Numbered from the stretch's first letter, positions 19,734 through 30,700 are shown. The stretch is DNA of 64,000 nt from an uncultured Hellea sp. (GCA_938007935.1 CALLMD010000031.1:62001-126000); one strand, 5' to 3'. The notes: generated from the letters alone by a model not told the origin. A program made the numbers and translations.

Positions 19734-19759
19734 CTTTAGTCCTTAAATTTTATTTCCAA

Positions 19760-20641
19760 TTACTTCTTAAGCTTGACGAAGTAGTCGAAGATTTCTGGAA
19801 CATTTCCATCACCCATACCCGCATCAACGGCGGCCTGTAGGCTTTTAGATGTCGCTTCAGCCACTAAGGAAACCGACCCTAAATCTGACACCATCTGTGC
19901 GAAATAACCTAAGTCCTTGTTTGCATTGTTAATGGAGAAGCCCAAATCGCTGTTACCATCCACGGCGTAGTTCTTACAGAACTTCATGAAAGGTGAATTA
20001 GACGGGCCTGCTGACATGATATCGTAAAGCTGCTGACGATCAACGCCTGCAAGCTCAGCGGCTGCGAAAGCTTGTGACATAGCCGTAACCGTCGTCATGC
20101 CCATGAAGTTATTGATAAGCTTCGTTGTATGCCCTGCGCCAAGAGCGCCAAGGTAGAAGACGTTCTCGCCCTGCTCTTTAAGCATAGACTCATATTTGTC
20201 GAAAGTCGCCTTGTCACCAGCCGCCATAATGTTCAGCAGGCCATCTTTAGCATGTGCAGGCGTACGGCCCAGAGGTGCGTCAATCATGCCTACACCCTTT
20301 TTAGCTAGGTCAGCGCCAATCTTCTTAGTTGAAGCCGGAATAGATGTACCAAAGTCAATAAGGACAGAGCCTTCTTTGATACCTTCAAGAACGCCGTTCT
20401 CGCCATAAACAATCTTCTCTACAACAGCAGATGTTGTTAGGCAGAATTGAACGATGTCAGCTTTTTCAGCAAGTTCCTTTGGCGAGCTCGCTTGTGTAGC
20501 ATTTCCGCGCGCTAAGACTGTATCAACAGCATCCTGGTTCAGATCCATAACAATGACTTCAAAGCCGCGCTTTTGAAGGTTTTCGACCATGTTTCCGCCC
20601 ATGAGGCCAAGGCCGATAAATCCGATGATTGGTTTTGACAT
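19760..20641 (-). CDS. HIBADH-family NAD(P)-dependent reductase, candidate DEH reductase
   Basis: A beta-hydroxyacid dehydrogenase: N-terminal Rossmann motif GFIGLGLMGGNM, substrate motif around APLGRTPAHAKDG, and the catalytic Lys in GHTTKLINNFMG. 293 aa is typical. Enzymes of this family act as DEH reductase in some alginate degraders (vibrios), so this and the adjacent SDR are competing candidates for the same step. Alternatively this one acts on tartronate semialdehyde or a related side product. Confidence 0.88.
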   Translation of the reverse strand: MSKPIIGFIGLGLMGGNMVENLQKRGFEVIVMDLNQDAVDTVLARGNATQASSPKELAEKADIVQFCLTTSAVVEKIVYGENGVLEGIKEGSVLIDFGTSIPASTKKIGADLAKKGVGMIDAPLGRTPAHAKDGLLNIMAAGDKATFDKYESMLKEQGENVFYLGALGAGHTTKLINNFMGMTTVTAMSQAFAAAELAGVDRQQLYDIMSAGPSNSPFMKFCKNYAVDGNSDLGFSINNANKDLGYFAQMVSDLGSVSLVAEATSKSLQAAVDAGMGDGNVPEIFDYFVKLKK

Positions 20642-20683
20642 TAGATGTCTCCTATACTTATTTCTGTAACATTTAAGTTTGAA

Positions 20684-22000
20684 TTATCCGACTTTTACGC
20701 CGCGTGGTTTTAAAGGTTCAATTTTGCCGCATAAGAACAACACACTTGCAATAGCTGTTAATGCTAAAATAGCTCCGAGAATAAAGACGGTCGAATAATT
20801 CGCCCCCTTCGTCATAATTGGAACTAAAAGCGTCAAAACAAATGCGGTTAACTTGGCTGCCATTCCCGCAAAACCAGCTAATGTACCCACTGTTCTTCCG
20901 CCGTAAAAGTCACTGGGAAGTGTCTGAACATTACCAATTGCCGTTTGAAAACCGAACAAAATTATAAACATCAGCGTCAACGCCATAACTGGCGTTGTAG
21001 CAACTGACATAGCGAGCAAAGATGGCAACATAATCAAGCAGCCAAGAATAATTACGAACTTACGTGTTTTATCAACACTCCAACCTGATGAGAGACGGTT
21101 TTGCGCTAACAGGCCGCCAAACCATGCACCAAACATAGCACCAACAAACGGGATCCAACCAGACCCAACAAGGTCTTTAACGTTGTAACCGTGAACTTCG
21201 AACAAATATGTTGGAATCCAAACGATGAACAACCACCAGATTGGATCAATCGCTGCAGAGGCTATGATAACACCCCAACTCTGCTTACGAGACAAAAGTT
21301 CTCCAGTATTTGGATTGTAGCCACCATCATGAGTCCCATCGCCATCGACATCTTCATTAATTTGACCACTTAGGATATATTCACGTTCGTCATCGGACAG
21401 CCATGAGTGAGCTTTTGGCGGGGCTTTAACAATAATGAGCCATGGGATTAACCAAAGCAAACCAAGCGCTCCTATTAGAATAAAGACCATCTTCCAGTCC
21501 ATATAAATAGATAGGTAACCAATAAGTGGAATTGCGATAATCCCTCCAATGGCGGCGCCAGAGTTAAAAATACCCTGTGCAAATGCACGTTCTTTTGTCG
21601 GGAACCATTCGGCATTCGCCTTTGCGGCGCCCGGCCAGTTACCGGCCTCTGCGACGCCTAGTAATGCTCGGAAGAAACTTAAACTCCAAACGCCTTTAGC
21701 GAAGGCATGCAAAGCCGTTGCGAGTGACCAAATACCAATAGAAAGCGCAAAGCCAATACGTGTGCCAACCCAGTCAAAGATTTTACCGAAGATAGCCTGA
21801 CCAAAGGCATAGGCAAAAATAAAGACCGATGAGATTATGCCTAAAATAGCTTTGTGCCCATCTGCATCCATATCAGGAAACATATCTGGAGCCATTTGAG
21901 CTGGCCATAGAACTGTAATGGCTTGACGATCAATATAATTAATAATTGTCGCTAAGGCGACAAGCCCGACAACGACCCAACGCAACTTCCCCTTCATCAT
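20684..22000 (-). CDS. MFS transporter (anion:cation symporter type), likely uronate/DEH importer
   Basis: Twelve hydrophobic segments over 438 aa, with the DRQAITVLWPAQM start typical of the ExuT/GudP-like ACS family that imports hexuronates and sugar acids. The long hydrophilic loop in the middle (about residues 200-235, rich in Asp/Gly) separates the two six-helix halves. It overlaps kdgF by four bases, so the two are probably translated together. The likely substrate is the unsaturated uronate or DEH released by the periplasmic lyases. Confidence 0.9.
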   Translation of the reverse strand: MMKGKLRWVVVGLVALATIINYIDRQAITVLWPAQMAPDMFPDMDADGHKAILGIISSVFIFAYAFGQAIFGKIFDWVGTRIGFALSIGIWSLATALHAFAKGVWSLSFFRALLGVAEAGNWPGAAKANAEWFPTKERAFAQGIFNSGAAIGGIIAIPLIGYLSIYMDWKMVFILIGALGLLWLIPWLIIVKAPPKAHSWLSDDEREYILSGQINEDVDGDGTHDGGYNPNTGELLSRKQSWGVIIASAAIDPIWWLFIVWIPTYLFEVHGYNVKDLVGSGWIPFVGAMFGAWFGGLLAQNRLSSGWSVDKTRKFVIILGCLIMLPSLLAMSVATTPVMALTLMFIILFGFQTAIGNVQTLPSDFYGGRTVGTLAGFAGMAAKLTAFVLTLLVPIMTKGANYSTVFILGAILALTAIASVLFLCGKIEPLKPRGVKVG

Positions 22001-22371
22001 GACGTTTGTTCCGCTGGCTTTTCGCCTTTATAATAATTTTCGAAAAAGTCTTCTCGGATAGGTGTGAACATGTCCAGCAAAACGCCGGCTTCGATGCAAA
22101 TCGCGCCATGCATGATATGAGGTGTCATCAGAAAACTATCACCTGCCTTGAGGCGCTTCGTTTCTTCGCCAACGGTTACGTCAAAAACACCGCTTTCCAC
22201 ATAGGCAATTTGGCTGTGATAATGCGCGTGCATATAGCCTTCAGCGCCCGTTTCAAATGTAGCCTTCACCAACATGATATCATCACTGTGACTTAGAATT
22301 TGACGCTTGATGCCGGGATCAACATCTTCTTTCGGGACATCCTTGTCGAAAACAAAATTTGTACTTTGCAT
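21997..22371 (-). CDS. kdgF: KdgF-type cupin, unsaturated uronate linearisation
   Basis: A 124-residue single-domain cupin. The metal-binding His cluster is MHAHYHSQIAYVESGVFDV and the second cupin motif LKAGDSFLMTPHIMHG. KdgF speeds conversion of the 4,5-unsaturated uronate to DEH (the linear keto sugar), which otherwise is slow. Its place between the PL17 exolyase and the importer is the expected one. Start and stop abut the neighbours (three-base gap to PL17, four-base overlap with the transporter). Confidence 0.93.
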   Translation of the reverse strand: MQSTNFVFDKDVPKEDVDPGIKRQILSHSDDIMLVKATFETGAEGYMHAHYHSQIAYVESGVFDVTVGEETKRLKAGDSFLMTPHIMHGAICIEAGVLLDMFTPIREDFFENYYKGEKPAEQTS

Positions 22372-22373
22372 AA

Positions 22374-24560
22374 TTAATTCCCCGCAGATTTATGTTTATT
22401 TGAATGGAAGAGTTTATAGGCGCCCGTCCAAGTTACGGCCTCACCATTTACATCAACCGTGTGCGTGAGGGTTGGGTCAGCATCTCCCGCCAAGCCTAAG
22501 CCAACTCTCTCTCCGTCCTTGGTTTGAATTTGAATATATTCATTTGCTCCGGCTTCGAAATGCGAAAGGGATTTAACCTGACTATGACTTCCGAGCGTAT
22601 ATTCAAGCGTTGGGTTATAATCCCCATGCGGTTCAATAACGGAGACAATAGAGATGCCGTCATTAGTTTTTGCGCGCAGCATAAAGCCGGGCTCATTTTT
22701 AAGGTTGAAATTCGGATCATTGGCCCCAACTTGGGTAAAAACAACTTTGGTTCCATCGGGCACTGCAGATGAAACAGAATAAAACTTCCTGTCCAGCAAC
22801 CAAGTGACTTGAGAGAGACCATCAATAGGCAACGCCTCCGCAAGTTTCCAAAGATATTGGTAGCCATTTTTATTACCAAGCGGTGTGCGTGATGTTGGGT
22901 CGGCCTTCACCTCGAAATTCGTTTCAATTAAATGCCCATTATAGTGGAAGGGCAAATCATAGCTATGTGGGCTTTCTGAGTGAGCTTCAACCAAATCAAT
23001 AATCACAGGGCCGTCGAAAGCGGAATCTTTAATAATTGCAACAGAACGGTCTATCCTTACACCGTCATAAGCCGTTTCGATCTCAGCAGATGTTAGCGTG
23101 ACATTGTCATCATCAATGAATGTCCCAAGTTTCGGGGCGTGCTGATTTCCAACTCTTACATCTCCATCAAAATGGCTTGTTTCGTCTACGACCAAGGCAT
23201 TATGAGAGACAGTTTGCTTTGCATAAGCATTATTTTCAGGGAGATAATGCCCGCCATATTTCGCTTCAACATTCAGGAAACGGGCAGCACCGTAATCGCG
23301 CAGTATTTCGTGGCCTGCATCATAGACGAGCAAACCCATTTTATCGAAATGTCCGTGACCAAGGCCTTGTGATGTGTTTTTAGCAACAACCGCCAAACCT
23401 TTGGGGTCATTAGACGCCCGTAATATATCAAGCGCCCCCTCTGTGCCATCCTGCCCGTCACCCAGCCGCATTGATTTATAATCAAAGGGGGTTGCTTTCC
23501 CAGCCGCCAAATCGCGCGCTAACTTACGGCTTTCCGGCGTGAGAACAAATGTGTCTTGCTCTGCTGCGATGGACAACAATCCGGTGTCACCCGTCAGTTC
23601 ATAAGCAATAGCCACGCCGTTTAGCAGTTCATTTGTCCGAATGCCTTTTTCTTTAATGGCATCATTAATCGGGAAAAATAGGCCGCCATAATTCTGTTGA
23701 ATTAAGCTATAAATAGCCTTTTTTAAGATACCATCACGTTTCTCGAATATCTTATATTCTGGATTATTCTTCTGAACAGCTTGCGCAAATATAACAAATG
23801 GCTTCAGCGCGAACCGATGGTAATACGGCCCTTCATTATAATATCCATCAGGAGAAAAGAGCACGTCCATTTGTTTGAGGAAACCAGCCTCCCCGGATTT
23901 ATCTAACCCCAATAACGCCTTTTGGACATATTCATCATCACCAATTGCATAACCCGTAAGGCCAACAGCGGCTGTTGCCCATGTGCCATGATTGTGGACC
24001 TTGTTGAAAGTTTCTGGCGCTTCCACAGATAGAAAATCTGCCATGTTGCGTAGTAAGTCTTTCTCAATTTTGTCTTGCTGTTCCTGCGAGAGCGTATCTT
24101 TTATAGCATTGTAGCACTGCGCGACATTGAGCAGAAACATGCTTTCGTTCAAATTTTGCCAGAACATTCTTCCAGGGGATTGCTCTTTTTTTGCAGGATG
24201 TAATTTCCAACCCGGATAAACTTCAGCATAATCCATCATGGCTTGCCCTGCGAACTCGGCATATTTTTTATCGCCCGTCAGTGCATAGAGCTGCCCTACA
24301 TCATATAATAAAAAACCATTCGCCTTGTGTGTTTCATGCGTATAACCACCGCCCGGATCTTTGGGAATGGGCATGGCTAGAGGACTATCCATCTTTGTCG
24401 CGAGATTAACTTGCGCAGCCTTTAATGTGCGATCAAACCCAGTCATTTGCCCAGACTTTTTTACGGCATTCGTCATGGTCTTTGGCGATTCAGAGCCCTG
24501 GCAAGCCGTCAGTCCTGCGGTCAAAGCAAGAGCAGATATAAAGCTTAAAGCAAGGCGCAT
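22374..24560 (-). CDS. PL17 oligoalginate lyase (lipoprotein)
   Basis: Exolytic lyase that releases unsaturated uronate monomers. A lipoprotein signal (lipobox LTAC, Cys20) puts it on a membrane in the periplasm. An alginate_lyase helical toroid (about 40-340) is followed by a heparinase II/III beta-sandwich (about 370-560). Asn190-His191 in VHNHGTW and Tyr247 in GPYYHRF have the same spacing as the N201/H202/Y258 catalytic set I recall for Saccharophagus Alg17c. Its ATG overlaps the PL6 stop (TAATG). Confidence 0.94.
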   Translation of the reverse strand: MRLALSFISALALTAGLTACQGSESPKTMTNAVKKSGQMTGFDRTLKAAQVNLATKMDSPLAMPIPKDPGGGYTHETHKANGFLLYDVGQLYALTGDKKYAEFAGQAMMDYAEVYPGWKLHPAKKEQSPGRMFWQNLNESMFLLNVAQCYNAIKDTLSQEQQDKIEKDLLRNMADFLSVEAPETFNKVHNHGTWATAAVGLTGYAIGDDEYVQKALLGLDKSGEAGFLKQMDVLFSPDGYYNEGPYYHRFALKPFVIFAQAVQKNNPEYKIFEKRDGILKKAIYSLIQQNYGGLFFPINDAIKEKGIRTNELLNGVAIAYELTGDTGLLSIAAEQDTFVLTPESRKLARDLAAGKATPFDYKSMRLGDGQDGTEGALDILRASNDPKGLAVVAKNTSQGLGHGHFDKMGLLVYDAGHEILRDYGAARFLNVEAKYGGHYLPENNAYAKQTVSHNALVVDETSHFDGDVRVGNQHAPKLGTFIDDDNVTLTSAEIETAYDGVRIDRSVAIIKDSAFDGPVIIDLVEAHSESPHSYDLPFHYNGHLIETNFEVKADPTSRTPLGNKNGYQYLWKLAEALPIDGLSQVTWLLDRKFYSVSSAVPDGTKVVFTQVGANDPNFNLKNEPGFMLRAKTNDGISIVSVIEPHGDYNPTLEYTLGSHSQVKSLSHFEAGANEYIQIQTKDGERVGLGLAGDADPTLTHTVDVNGEAVTWTGAYKLFHSNKHKSAGN

Positions 24561-26815
24561 TACGGGTTCAGCCCCTGATTATCAGCTATAATAGCTGTGT
24601 TTTCTAAAATACTATTAAGCTCGAAGACCTGCGGCGAAGGCACATCCTCGAATTTATTATTGGTAATACGTGTCTTTGGCTCTCCAACCGTATGATTGAT
24701 CAAAAATGCAGGACTATCCTCAAAGGTATTTCCTGTCATATCAGTCACTTGCACGCCGTGCAGATAGATAGATGCTTTATGCTTATTACGTTTGTCTTTG
24801 CCGACATTAGAGACAGATGAATTAGTCAGCGCGAAATGTGGCCCAAAGGTGCTTTCATCACGACCACCACGATAGTAATCTACAAGCGCGTGCCCTATAT
24901 TTTTAAAACTTGAATCTTCAATGGTCAGATATTCCGCATTATAGATACCGTAATCATCGCTCTCTTTATCGAGTTTGAAAATTGCGCCTGATACATTTTC
25001 AAATTTTGAGTTTTTGATCAGAATATTATCTGCAAATGTTCCCTTTGAAGCCGTGACAATATTAAAGGAATGGTTTGTATCAATATCTCTGAAATTACTG
25101 TCGATAATCTCTAGTCGATAATTGGGCAGCATAGAATAAGGACTCGTCCGAATAACAGAATTACCCGCATAATCTGGACTATCATCCCCTGAAATATTCA
25201 CATTTATAAGCTGCAAACTACCGCCCGCCAATATTTCAAACATGGCGGTACGCTCGAAGGTCAGGTTAACTTCGCCTTCGCCTTTAAATGTTAAAGGCTT
25301 GTCGAGTTTTAGGAATTTATTGGCGACATAATTTCCGGGCGCGAGGACTATTACGTCGCCAGCTCCTGCCGTAGCAATCGCCTCAGACAGAGCTTTTTCT
25401 TTTGGCTCAATATTGATGGTCTTGCCTGACGCAAAAGCGATTAAAGGCTCGGCTTTGGGAAACCATGACACCCCGGTCATATCCTTTGTCGTAACTTTCA
25501 GATTTCGCGCGGCTCCAACATCTTCGTTTGTATTGGGATATAACAATCCATTTTCAGCCCGCTCTAACTTAATTTCTTGAACGTTAAAACCCGTCTTTAA
25601 TTCTGGCGATGGCTCTCCGACCAGAGCATTGTTTTTAAAATCAATCCCGGACATATCGTCATAGATTGTAAAAACATCGCGCCCATCGTCATGATAAATT
25701 AAATTACTTTCAAAGGTACTATCTTCTGGAACACCGCTGCGTTCCTCATCGCTTCCCGCGCCAAGCTGAATATTATCACTATTGATGATGCTGTTATTCT
25801 CTATGCGCGCATTGATAACAGGGTCATAACGGTTGATCGGTCCATTTGGCACGCCGTTCATGACAACCAACGCGCCACCAAATCGTGTTCCTTTAAGGCC
25901 TTCCATGTAATTATTGCGTATGGTCTGACCTGCATTAATCACACGAATACCACCCGTATGGTCTGCATCATTTCCTAAGAACACATTACCTTCAACAAGG
26001 TTATTATTCCCATGGCGCATCGTGAGCGTGCCGCGCGATTGGTAAAATGTATTATTCAAAAACTCATTCTTACCAGATTTATTAGAAATGATTTCCAGCT
26101 CACCATCACAGCGGTCAAAGTAATTATTCTCAACAGTGGTAAAGCTGTTCTTTCGTGAGTGATGGCTCGTTCCAATTCTTAGTGTTTCTCCGCCATTCGA
26201 CCCAAGTATAGGCCGCGGGCCAAAATAATTATGATCAATACGGTGATAGTTTTCTAGGCTTTCCTCCGTATTCAAGCGCACCGCCATGGTGACGCCTTTA
26301 TTACGCTTCCCAACAAGGTGATTGTGGTCAAAGCGGTTATGCTTGCCATACATCATTACCCAAAAATCAACTTCATAACGCTCTGGCTGATTATAATTAT
26401 CAATGACGATTTCGGTTACGCGTGAATTGTTAGCAAGATTGTTCTTATTCTGACGAAAGGAAATCACTTCACTCGTTGGTGTATACCCGTCTTTAAAGAC
26501 CAAACCTGATACTTCGAGATATTCACCCGCCAGACGTAGATTTGACTGCCCCGTCAAGATGACTTCGCCCTTGGTCTCGGCGGTTAAGGTAATCGGATTA
26601 TCTTTCTTACCCTTACCTTTAAATAGAATTTCAAAATCATCCCAGGTTCCATTGGCTAATTTTATGACGTCCCCAGGACCAGCCTTGTCTAAGGCCTCTT
26701 TATATGCGTCTTGATCTTGGACGAGATATTCTTCAGCTTGCACTTCGCAGCCAGAAATACCGACAGCAACGCTTAGAATAATGACAGGTTTGAGCCAGTT
26801 TCGCAAAACATTCAT
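24560..26815 (-). CDS. PL6 alginate lyase, two-beta-helix form (lipoprotein)
   Basis: A 751-residue parallel-beta-helix lyase of the chondroitinase B/PL6 group. A lipobox (GISGC, Cys23) follows the hydrophobic leader. The N-terminal catalytic helix shows the expected Lys and Arg in KRNKGVTMAV and TMRHGN, and Ca-binding-type acidic residues in NGGETLRIGTS and DGELEIISNKS. A second beta-helix domain starts at about residue 460. First gene of the eight-gene series ending at kdgK, behind a promoter with the shared operator. It supplies oligomers to PL17. Confidence 0.94.
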   Translation of the reverse strand: MNVLRNWLKPVIILSVAVGISGCEVQAEEYLVQDQDAYKEALDKAGPGDVIKLANGTWDDFEILFKGKGKKDNPITLTAETKGEVILTGQSNLRLAGEYLEVSGLVFKDGYTPTSEVISFRQNKNNLANNSRVTEIVIDNYNQPERYEVDFWVMMYGKHNRFDHNHLVGKRNKGVTMAVRLNTEESLENYHRIDHNYFGPRPILGSNGGETLRIGTSHHSRKNSFTTVENNYFDRCDGELEIISNKSGKNEFLNNTFYQSRGTLTMRHGNNNLVEGNVFLGNDADHTGGIRVINAGQTIRNNYMEGLKGTRFGGALVVMNGVPNGPINRYDPVINARIENNSIINSDNIQLGAGSDEERSGVPEDSTFESNLIYHDDGRDVFTIYDDMSGIDFKNNALVGEPSPELKTGFNVQEIKLERAENGLLYPNTNEDVGAARNLKVTTKDMTGVSWFPKAEPLIAFASGKTINIEPKEKALSEAIATAGAGDVIVLAPGNYVANKFLKLDKPLTFKGEGEVNLTFERTAMFEILAGGSLQLINVNISGDDSPDYAGNSVIRTSPYSMLPNYRLEIIDSNFRDIDTNHSFNIVTASKGTFADNILIKNSKFENVSGAIFKLDKESDDYGIYNAEYLTIEDSSFKNIGHALVDYYRGGRDESTFGPHFALTNSSVSNVGKDKRNKHKASIYLHGVQVTDMTGNTFEDSPAFLINHTVGEPKTRITNNKFEDVPSPQVFELNSILENTAIIADNQGLNP

Positions 26816-26877
26816 GCTATGCTATTCCCCTGAATTATCCCTCTCGCACCATTACAAGCGGACCTTCTATTTTGAAG

Positions 26878-26947
26878 GAAAATATCTGTAAAACAGGCGG
26901 TTTTGTCAACCAATATATTAAACCAATTTATATAAATTGGTATATAA
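26878..26947 (-). promoter_or_regulatory. Promoter and operator of the PL6-to-kdgK operon
   Basis: On the minus strand a TTGACA -35 box (26904-26909) is followed 17 bases later by GATATT (26881-26886), close to a -10. Immediately upstream lies the perfect 20-bp palindrome ACCAATTTATATAAATTGGT (26922-26941). Its half-sites match the TTGGT/ACCAA type bound by UxuR/ExuR-like GntR regulators. The site lies just downstream of the regulator gene's stop codon. Confidence 0.7.
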
Positions 26948-27694
26948 CTAGTGAAGCTGCTGTGTCAGCGTAAACCTTGACCGACTCTCAGACGCCTTGC
27001 GCTTAACTTCTTCGTAAGCCGCCTCTTCAGAAGCCACTAAAAGCGCTTCGATCATGCGATTAAAATGAGCCCGCATTGCGCTTCTGGCTGTCGCTGGATC
27101 TCTATTTTTGAGAGCGTCCAATATTGCTGCATGCTCGTCTTCACGATGACTGCTATCTTTATCACAAACTGACTTATATACGTTTTGAAGCTGCGCAGCT
27201 TCAGTGCGCATCTTCCACATACTATCTATGACAAATATAATTGCATGATTATTTGTCGAGCGGGCTATGGTCATGTGAAAGGCTTCATCGGCTTCATCAG
27301 CTGTTATATCCGCCTCAACCTTTCCTGACATAATTTCGATATAACCCTCTAACTCTTTAATCGCCTCATCGGTAATGATAGGCGCAGCTAAAGCAGCCGA
27401 CTCTGCCTCAAACAGAGCGCGGGCTTCAGTAAGCTCAAATGGCCCGACTTTGGGCAGACCATTTAAAGCTTTATTACTGCCATCCAGAACATAAGCACCA
27501 GACCCAACTTTAATCTCGAGCCGACCCTGGGCTTGCAAAGCGATTTCCGCTTCGCGAACAGCAACGCGGCTTACACCGAATTTTGTGGCCAGATCTCGCT
27601 CACCGGGCAAGCGACTTCCCGCAGGGAAGACGCCAGAATCGATAAGTTCTAAAATCTGATTAGCAACAGAATGATATAAACGTTTTTCAACCAT
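26948..27694 (-). CDS. GntR-family regulator, FadR/FCD subgroup, probable alginate regulator
   Basis: An N-terminal winged helix-turn-helix (residues 6-75; LPGERDLATKFGVSRVAVRE, then the wing GSGAYVL) is followed by an all-helical FCD ligand-binding domain (about 90-230; the FHMTIARSTNNHAI helix carries a metal-type His). 248 aa is standard. It sits in the alginate locus between the lyase operon and receptor 1, and TTGGT/ACCAA palindromes lie before itself and its neighbours. The effector is likely an alginate catabolite such as KDG or KDPG, which is inference. Confidence 0.93.
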   Translation of the reverse strand: MVEKRLYHSVANQILELIDSGVFPAGSRLPGERDLATKFGVSRVAVREAEIALQAQGRLEIKVGSGAYVLDGSNKALNGLPKVGPFELTEARALFEAESAALAAPIITDEAIKELEGYIEIMSGKVEADITADEADEAFHMTIARSTNNHAIIFVIDSMWKMRTEAAQLQNVYKSVCDKDSSHREDEHAAILDALKNRDPATARSAMRAHFNRMIEALLVASEEAAYEEVKRKASESRSRFTLTQQLH

Positions 27695-27701
27695 GCCCCA
27701 A

Positions 27702-27742
27702 CTTATACCAATTATTCTTGTTTCACAATATTGGTATAACCA
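27702..27742 (-). promoter_or_regulatory. Inverted repeat before the GntR gene, candidate autoregulatory site
   Basis: TTATACCAAT (27703-27712) and ATTGGTATAA (27729-27738) are a perfect 10-bp inverted repeat in the 66 bp between receptor 1 and the regulator start. The right arm continues into ATTGGTATAACCAG, a near match to the operator found at the other promoters. The left arm ends about ten bases before the start codon, so a bound protein would block the regulator's own initiation. A hairpin after receptor 1 is an alternative reading. Confidence 0.6.
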
Positions 27743-27760
27743 GTTTCACTTGCCGTCAAC

Positions 27761-30700
27761 TTAGAAACGTCCACGAAGTCCGAAGAAGATACGAGGACCA
27801 TAATCATTGACCTCGTAGCGATCATCATCAACGAAAGCAAACTGCTCTTTAGGCTCGCTTGTAATATTGATAATTTCAGCCGAGAGGCGGAAGTTATCAG
27901 TAAGTTTATACGCCGCACGAGCCTCCCAGACACCAACGTCGCCAACATAACGCAAACGCGTTCCATCGGATGTGAACGGCTGGAAATACTGGTCACGATA
28001 TTTGTAGTTCACAGCTAAATCAAGATCTCCAATTCCGTAATAAACTTGTGCGGAAATTGTGTTCTCTGACAGCCCTGGCAGTCCGCCAGGAGCAATAATA
28101 CCCTGGTTTGTCTGAACCAAAGACCCATCAGGCAAACGCGTGAACGCATCACCATAGCGGCTATCCTCAAACTCAAAATCAGAGTCAACATAGTTATAGC
28201 TGATTTTTGCGCCGAGACCGCTCAATAAACCGGGAAGATAAGTGAAACCGTGAGATGCCGTAAGTTCAAGACCAAAAAGATTACTTGTTTGATCACTCGT
28301 CTGCGTGGTCGTCACATCACGCGTAACTGTTTGACCGTTAAATTCGAATGATTCGGGCTGAATAACAGTTTCAAACCCACCTTGAAATGACTTGTAATAC
28401 GCACCAATCGCCAGAATTGAATCTGCATTCGGATACCACTCGAAACTAGCATCGTAATTCCATGACATGAGCGGGTCGAAATTAGGATTACCGACAGCTC
28501 TAATTTCTCCGATGACATCATCAATAGATGCAGCTGTTTCGCTTCCATCATCATCAATATTCGTAGAGAATATACGTGAGAACCCAAGATCTTGCGGGTC
28601 AGCCCGTGACATAGCACGGAAGACACCCATCCGAACAAGCTTATCCTCAGCGACTTCCATAATCAGGTTCGCACTTGGAAGAAGCCTAGTATAGCTATGG
28701 CTCTCCGTAATCTCCTGAACTGCTCCAGGATTGGTGAAATCTGGCCTAACTAGTGAAAATTCACCCTCATCATTTTCAGTAATCGTGATAGCTTCACGGT
28801 AACCAGTCGCTGTGACATCTGTTTGAACCAAACGCGCACCAATATTACCGGAAATTGGTATACCACCAGCAAATGTACTCTCATAATTCGCCATCAAATA
28901 AACCGAAGAAACATCTTCTTGAACATCGACAGTGTTATCACGTTCGACAATCAATTCAGGAATTTCACTGCTTAACAAGGCGATAGGATCTGTCGGGTCT
29001 CCAGATAAATCATTAATACCTGAATCTAGCAGAGCTGCATTAATCTGATCATTGATACTATTGATGAGACCAACACCCGTTTCAGCCACACACCGAGCAT
29101 CAAATGTAGCCCATGAATTCGTTCCAACACTTTGGAAGGCACCCTGATCATCAAAGAATCTATTTGTAACAATATCTCCACTGCGCACACTACTTAGGAA
29201 GTTATTTTCAGGTGTTCCCCCCGAATAACAAGCATCATTAACCTGAGCAATAAACCCGATATAAGTATCAGCTAAATCACCTGAGGAGTCGAAGACTTGC
29301 TGACTTTGAATTTCCAAGTCACGGTTATCTTCGATTTCAAATGTCGTACGGCCAGTTAATCGATTATAGGGATTATTCGCATCAATACCGCCGCCCAAGC
29401 TTAAATAATCGCGCTGACCATATCTAACGCCAGCTTCAAGCTCTTTGAAGAAACCGTCACCAAGATCATAATTAAAATCTAAACTGCCTGACAGAACCTC
29501 ATCTTCACGATGTAGGTCATTGTCGATACGAACGCGCAGACGATCCACAAAGTTAGCCGGATCGTTTACATCAAACTCTTCACTATGCAATGTGAAGAGC
29601 CCAACACCACTATTGCGCTGGTCAAATTCAATAACAGGGGATGCATTTGATTGAATACGAAACTCGAAAGCGCGCTCATCACGCTCAGTCTTTGAATAAC
29701 CAATATCAGCCGTGGCCGTTAAGCGGTTTGTTAATTCATATTCGACATTCAATCCGCCGCCCAGATACGTTTCTTTACGCTCATAATCACCCCCCTGAAT
29801 CTCAATTGAGTTATCTGTAATCGCCCGCAAAACACCTCCCTGAGGCGTCGTAACCAATGTATCAAGCGTCGTCGTACTTGACGTATTTCCACTAGCATCA
29901 ATGACATTAAGACTTGTGTCATTTCGACGGCCACCATTGAACGTCAAATCATTTCTAAGCTCAGACTGAGTCCGTTCTGACCATTGAACATCTAAATTGA
30001 CATCCAAACGATCATTTGGCTGATATTGAAGAGCACCGAAAAGCGCATCGCGCTCATCGCGCGTATCATTTTGACGGAAATGGCGTTGAGATGGCGCAAA
30101 GACGAAAGGAACACCGAAGTCATTGAGCAGACCAGTCTCAGGATTAATAGTTGTATCAACACCCTCTACGCGAGACCCACTCGCATTACGGAAACCCGCC
30201 AATTCTGCAGCTGTCGGACTTGCGCTACCACTTGTGTCGGATAAATCAAAACCTTCAACATTAACATCATCACAATCGTCATCGCCACGACGTCTTGTTT
30301 CCGGGTTGTTAGAAAAACCAGTCGCTGTACCAAGCGATTGAGGCTCAATAAAGCTGGCCAAGCCGTTTGTAATCAAACAAGCTGGGCGTGAGTTACTTGT
30401 TGGCCCTGTCTGGCGCGCTTCAGCTTCTGGCTGAGAGATATCGCTGCGCTGAAAACCGATTGAAAAACCAACATCGCCAGTTCCGACTTCAAATTGATCT
30501 GTATAACTTACTGTACCCCGATAACCAATATCGCCAGCCTCAGTATCACTTTGATCCAATTGGTCAGGATTTACATTCCCCTTGATATCAAATTGAATTC
30601 TTTTCTTCCCATAATCCAGCGGCTTGATTGTTTCGAGATTGATTTGACCCGCAACACCACCTTCAACTTGGCTCGCATTTTGCGTTTTAAAGACTTCAAG

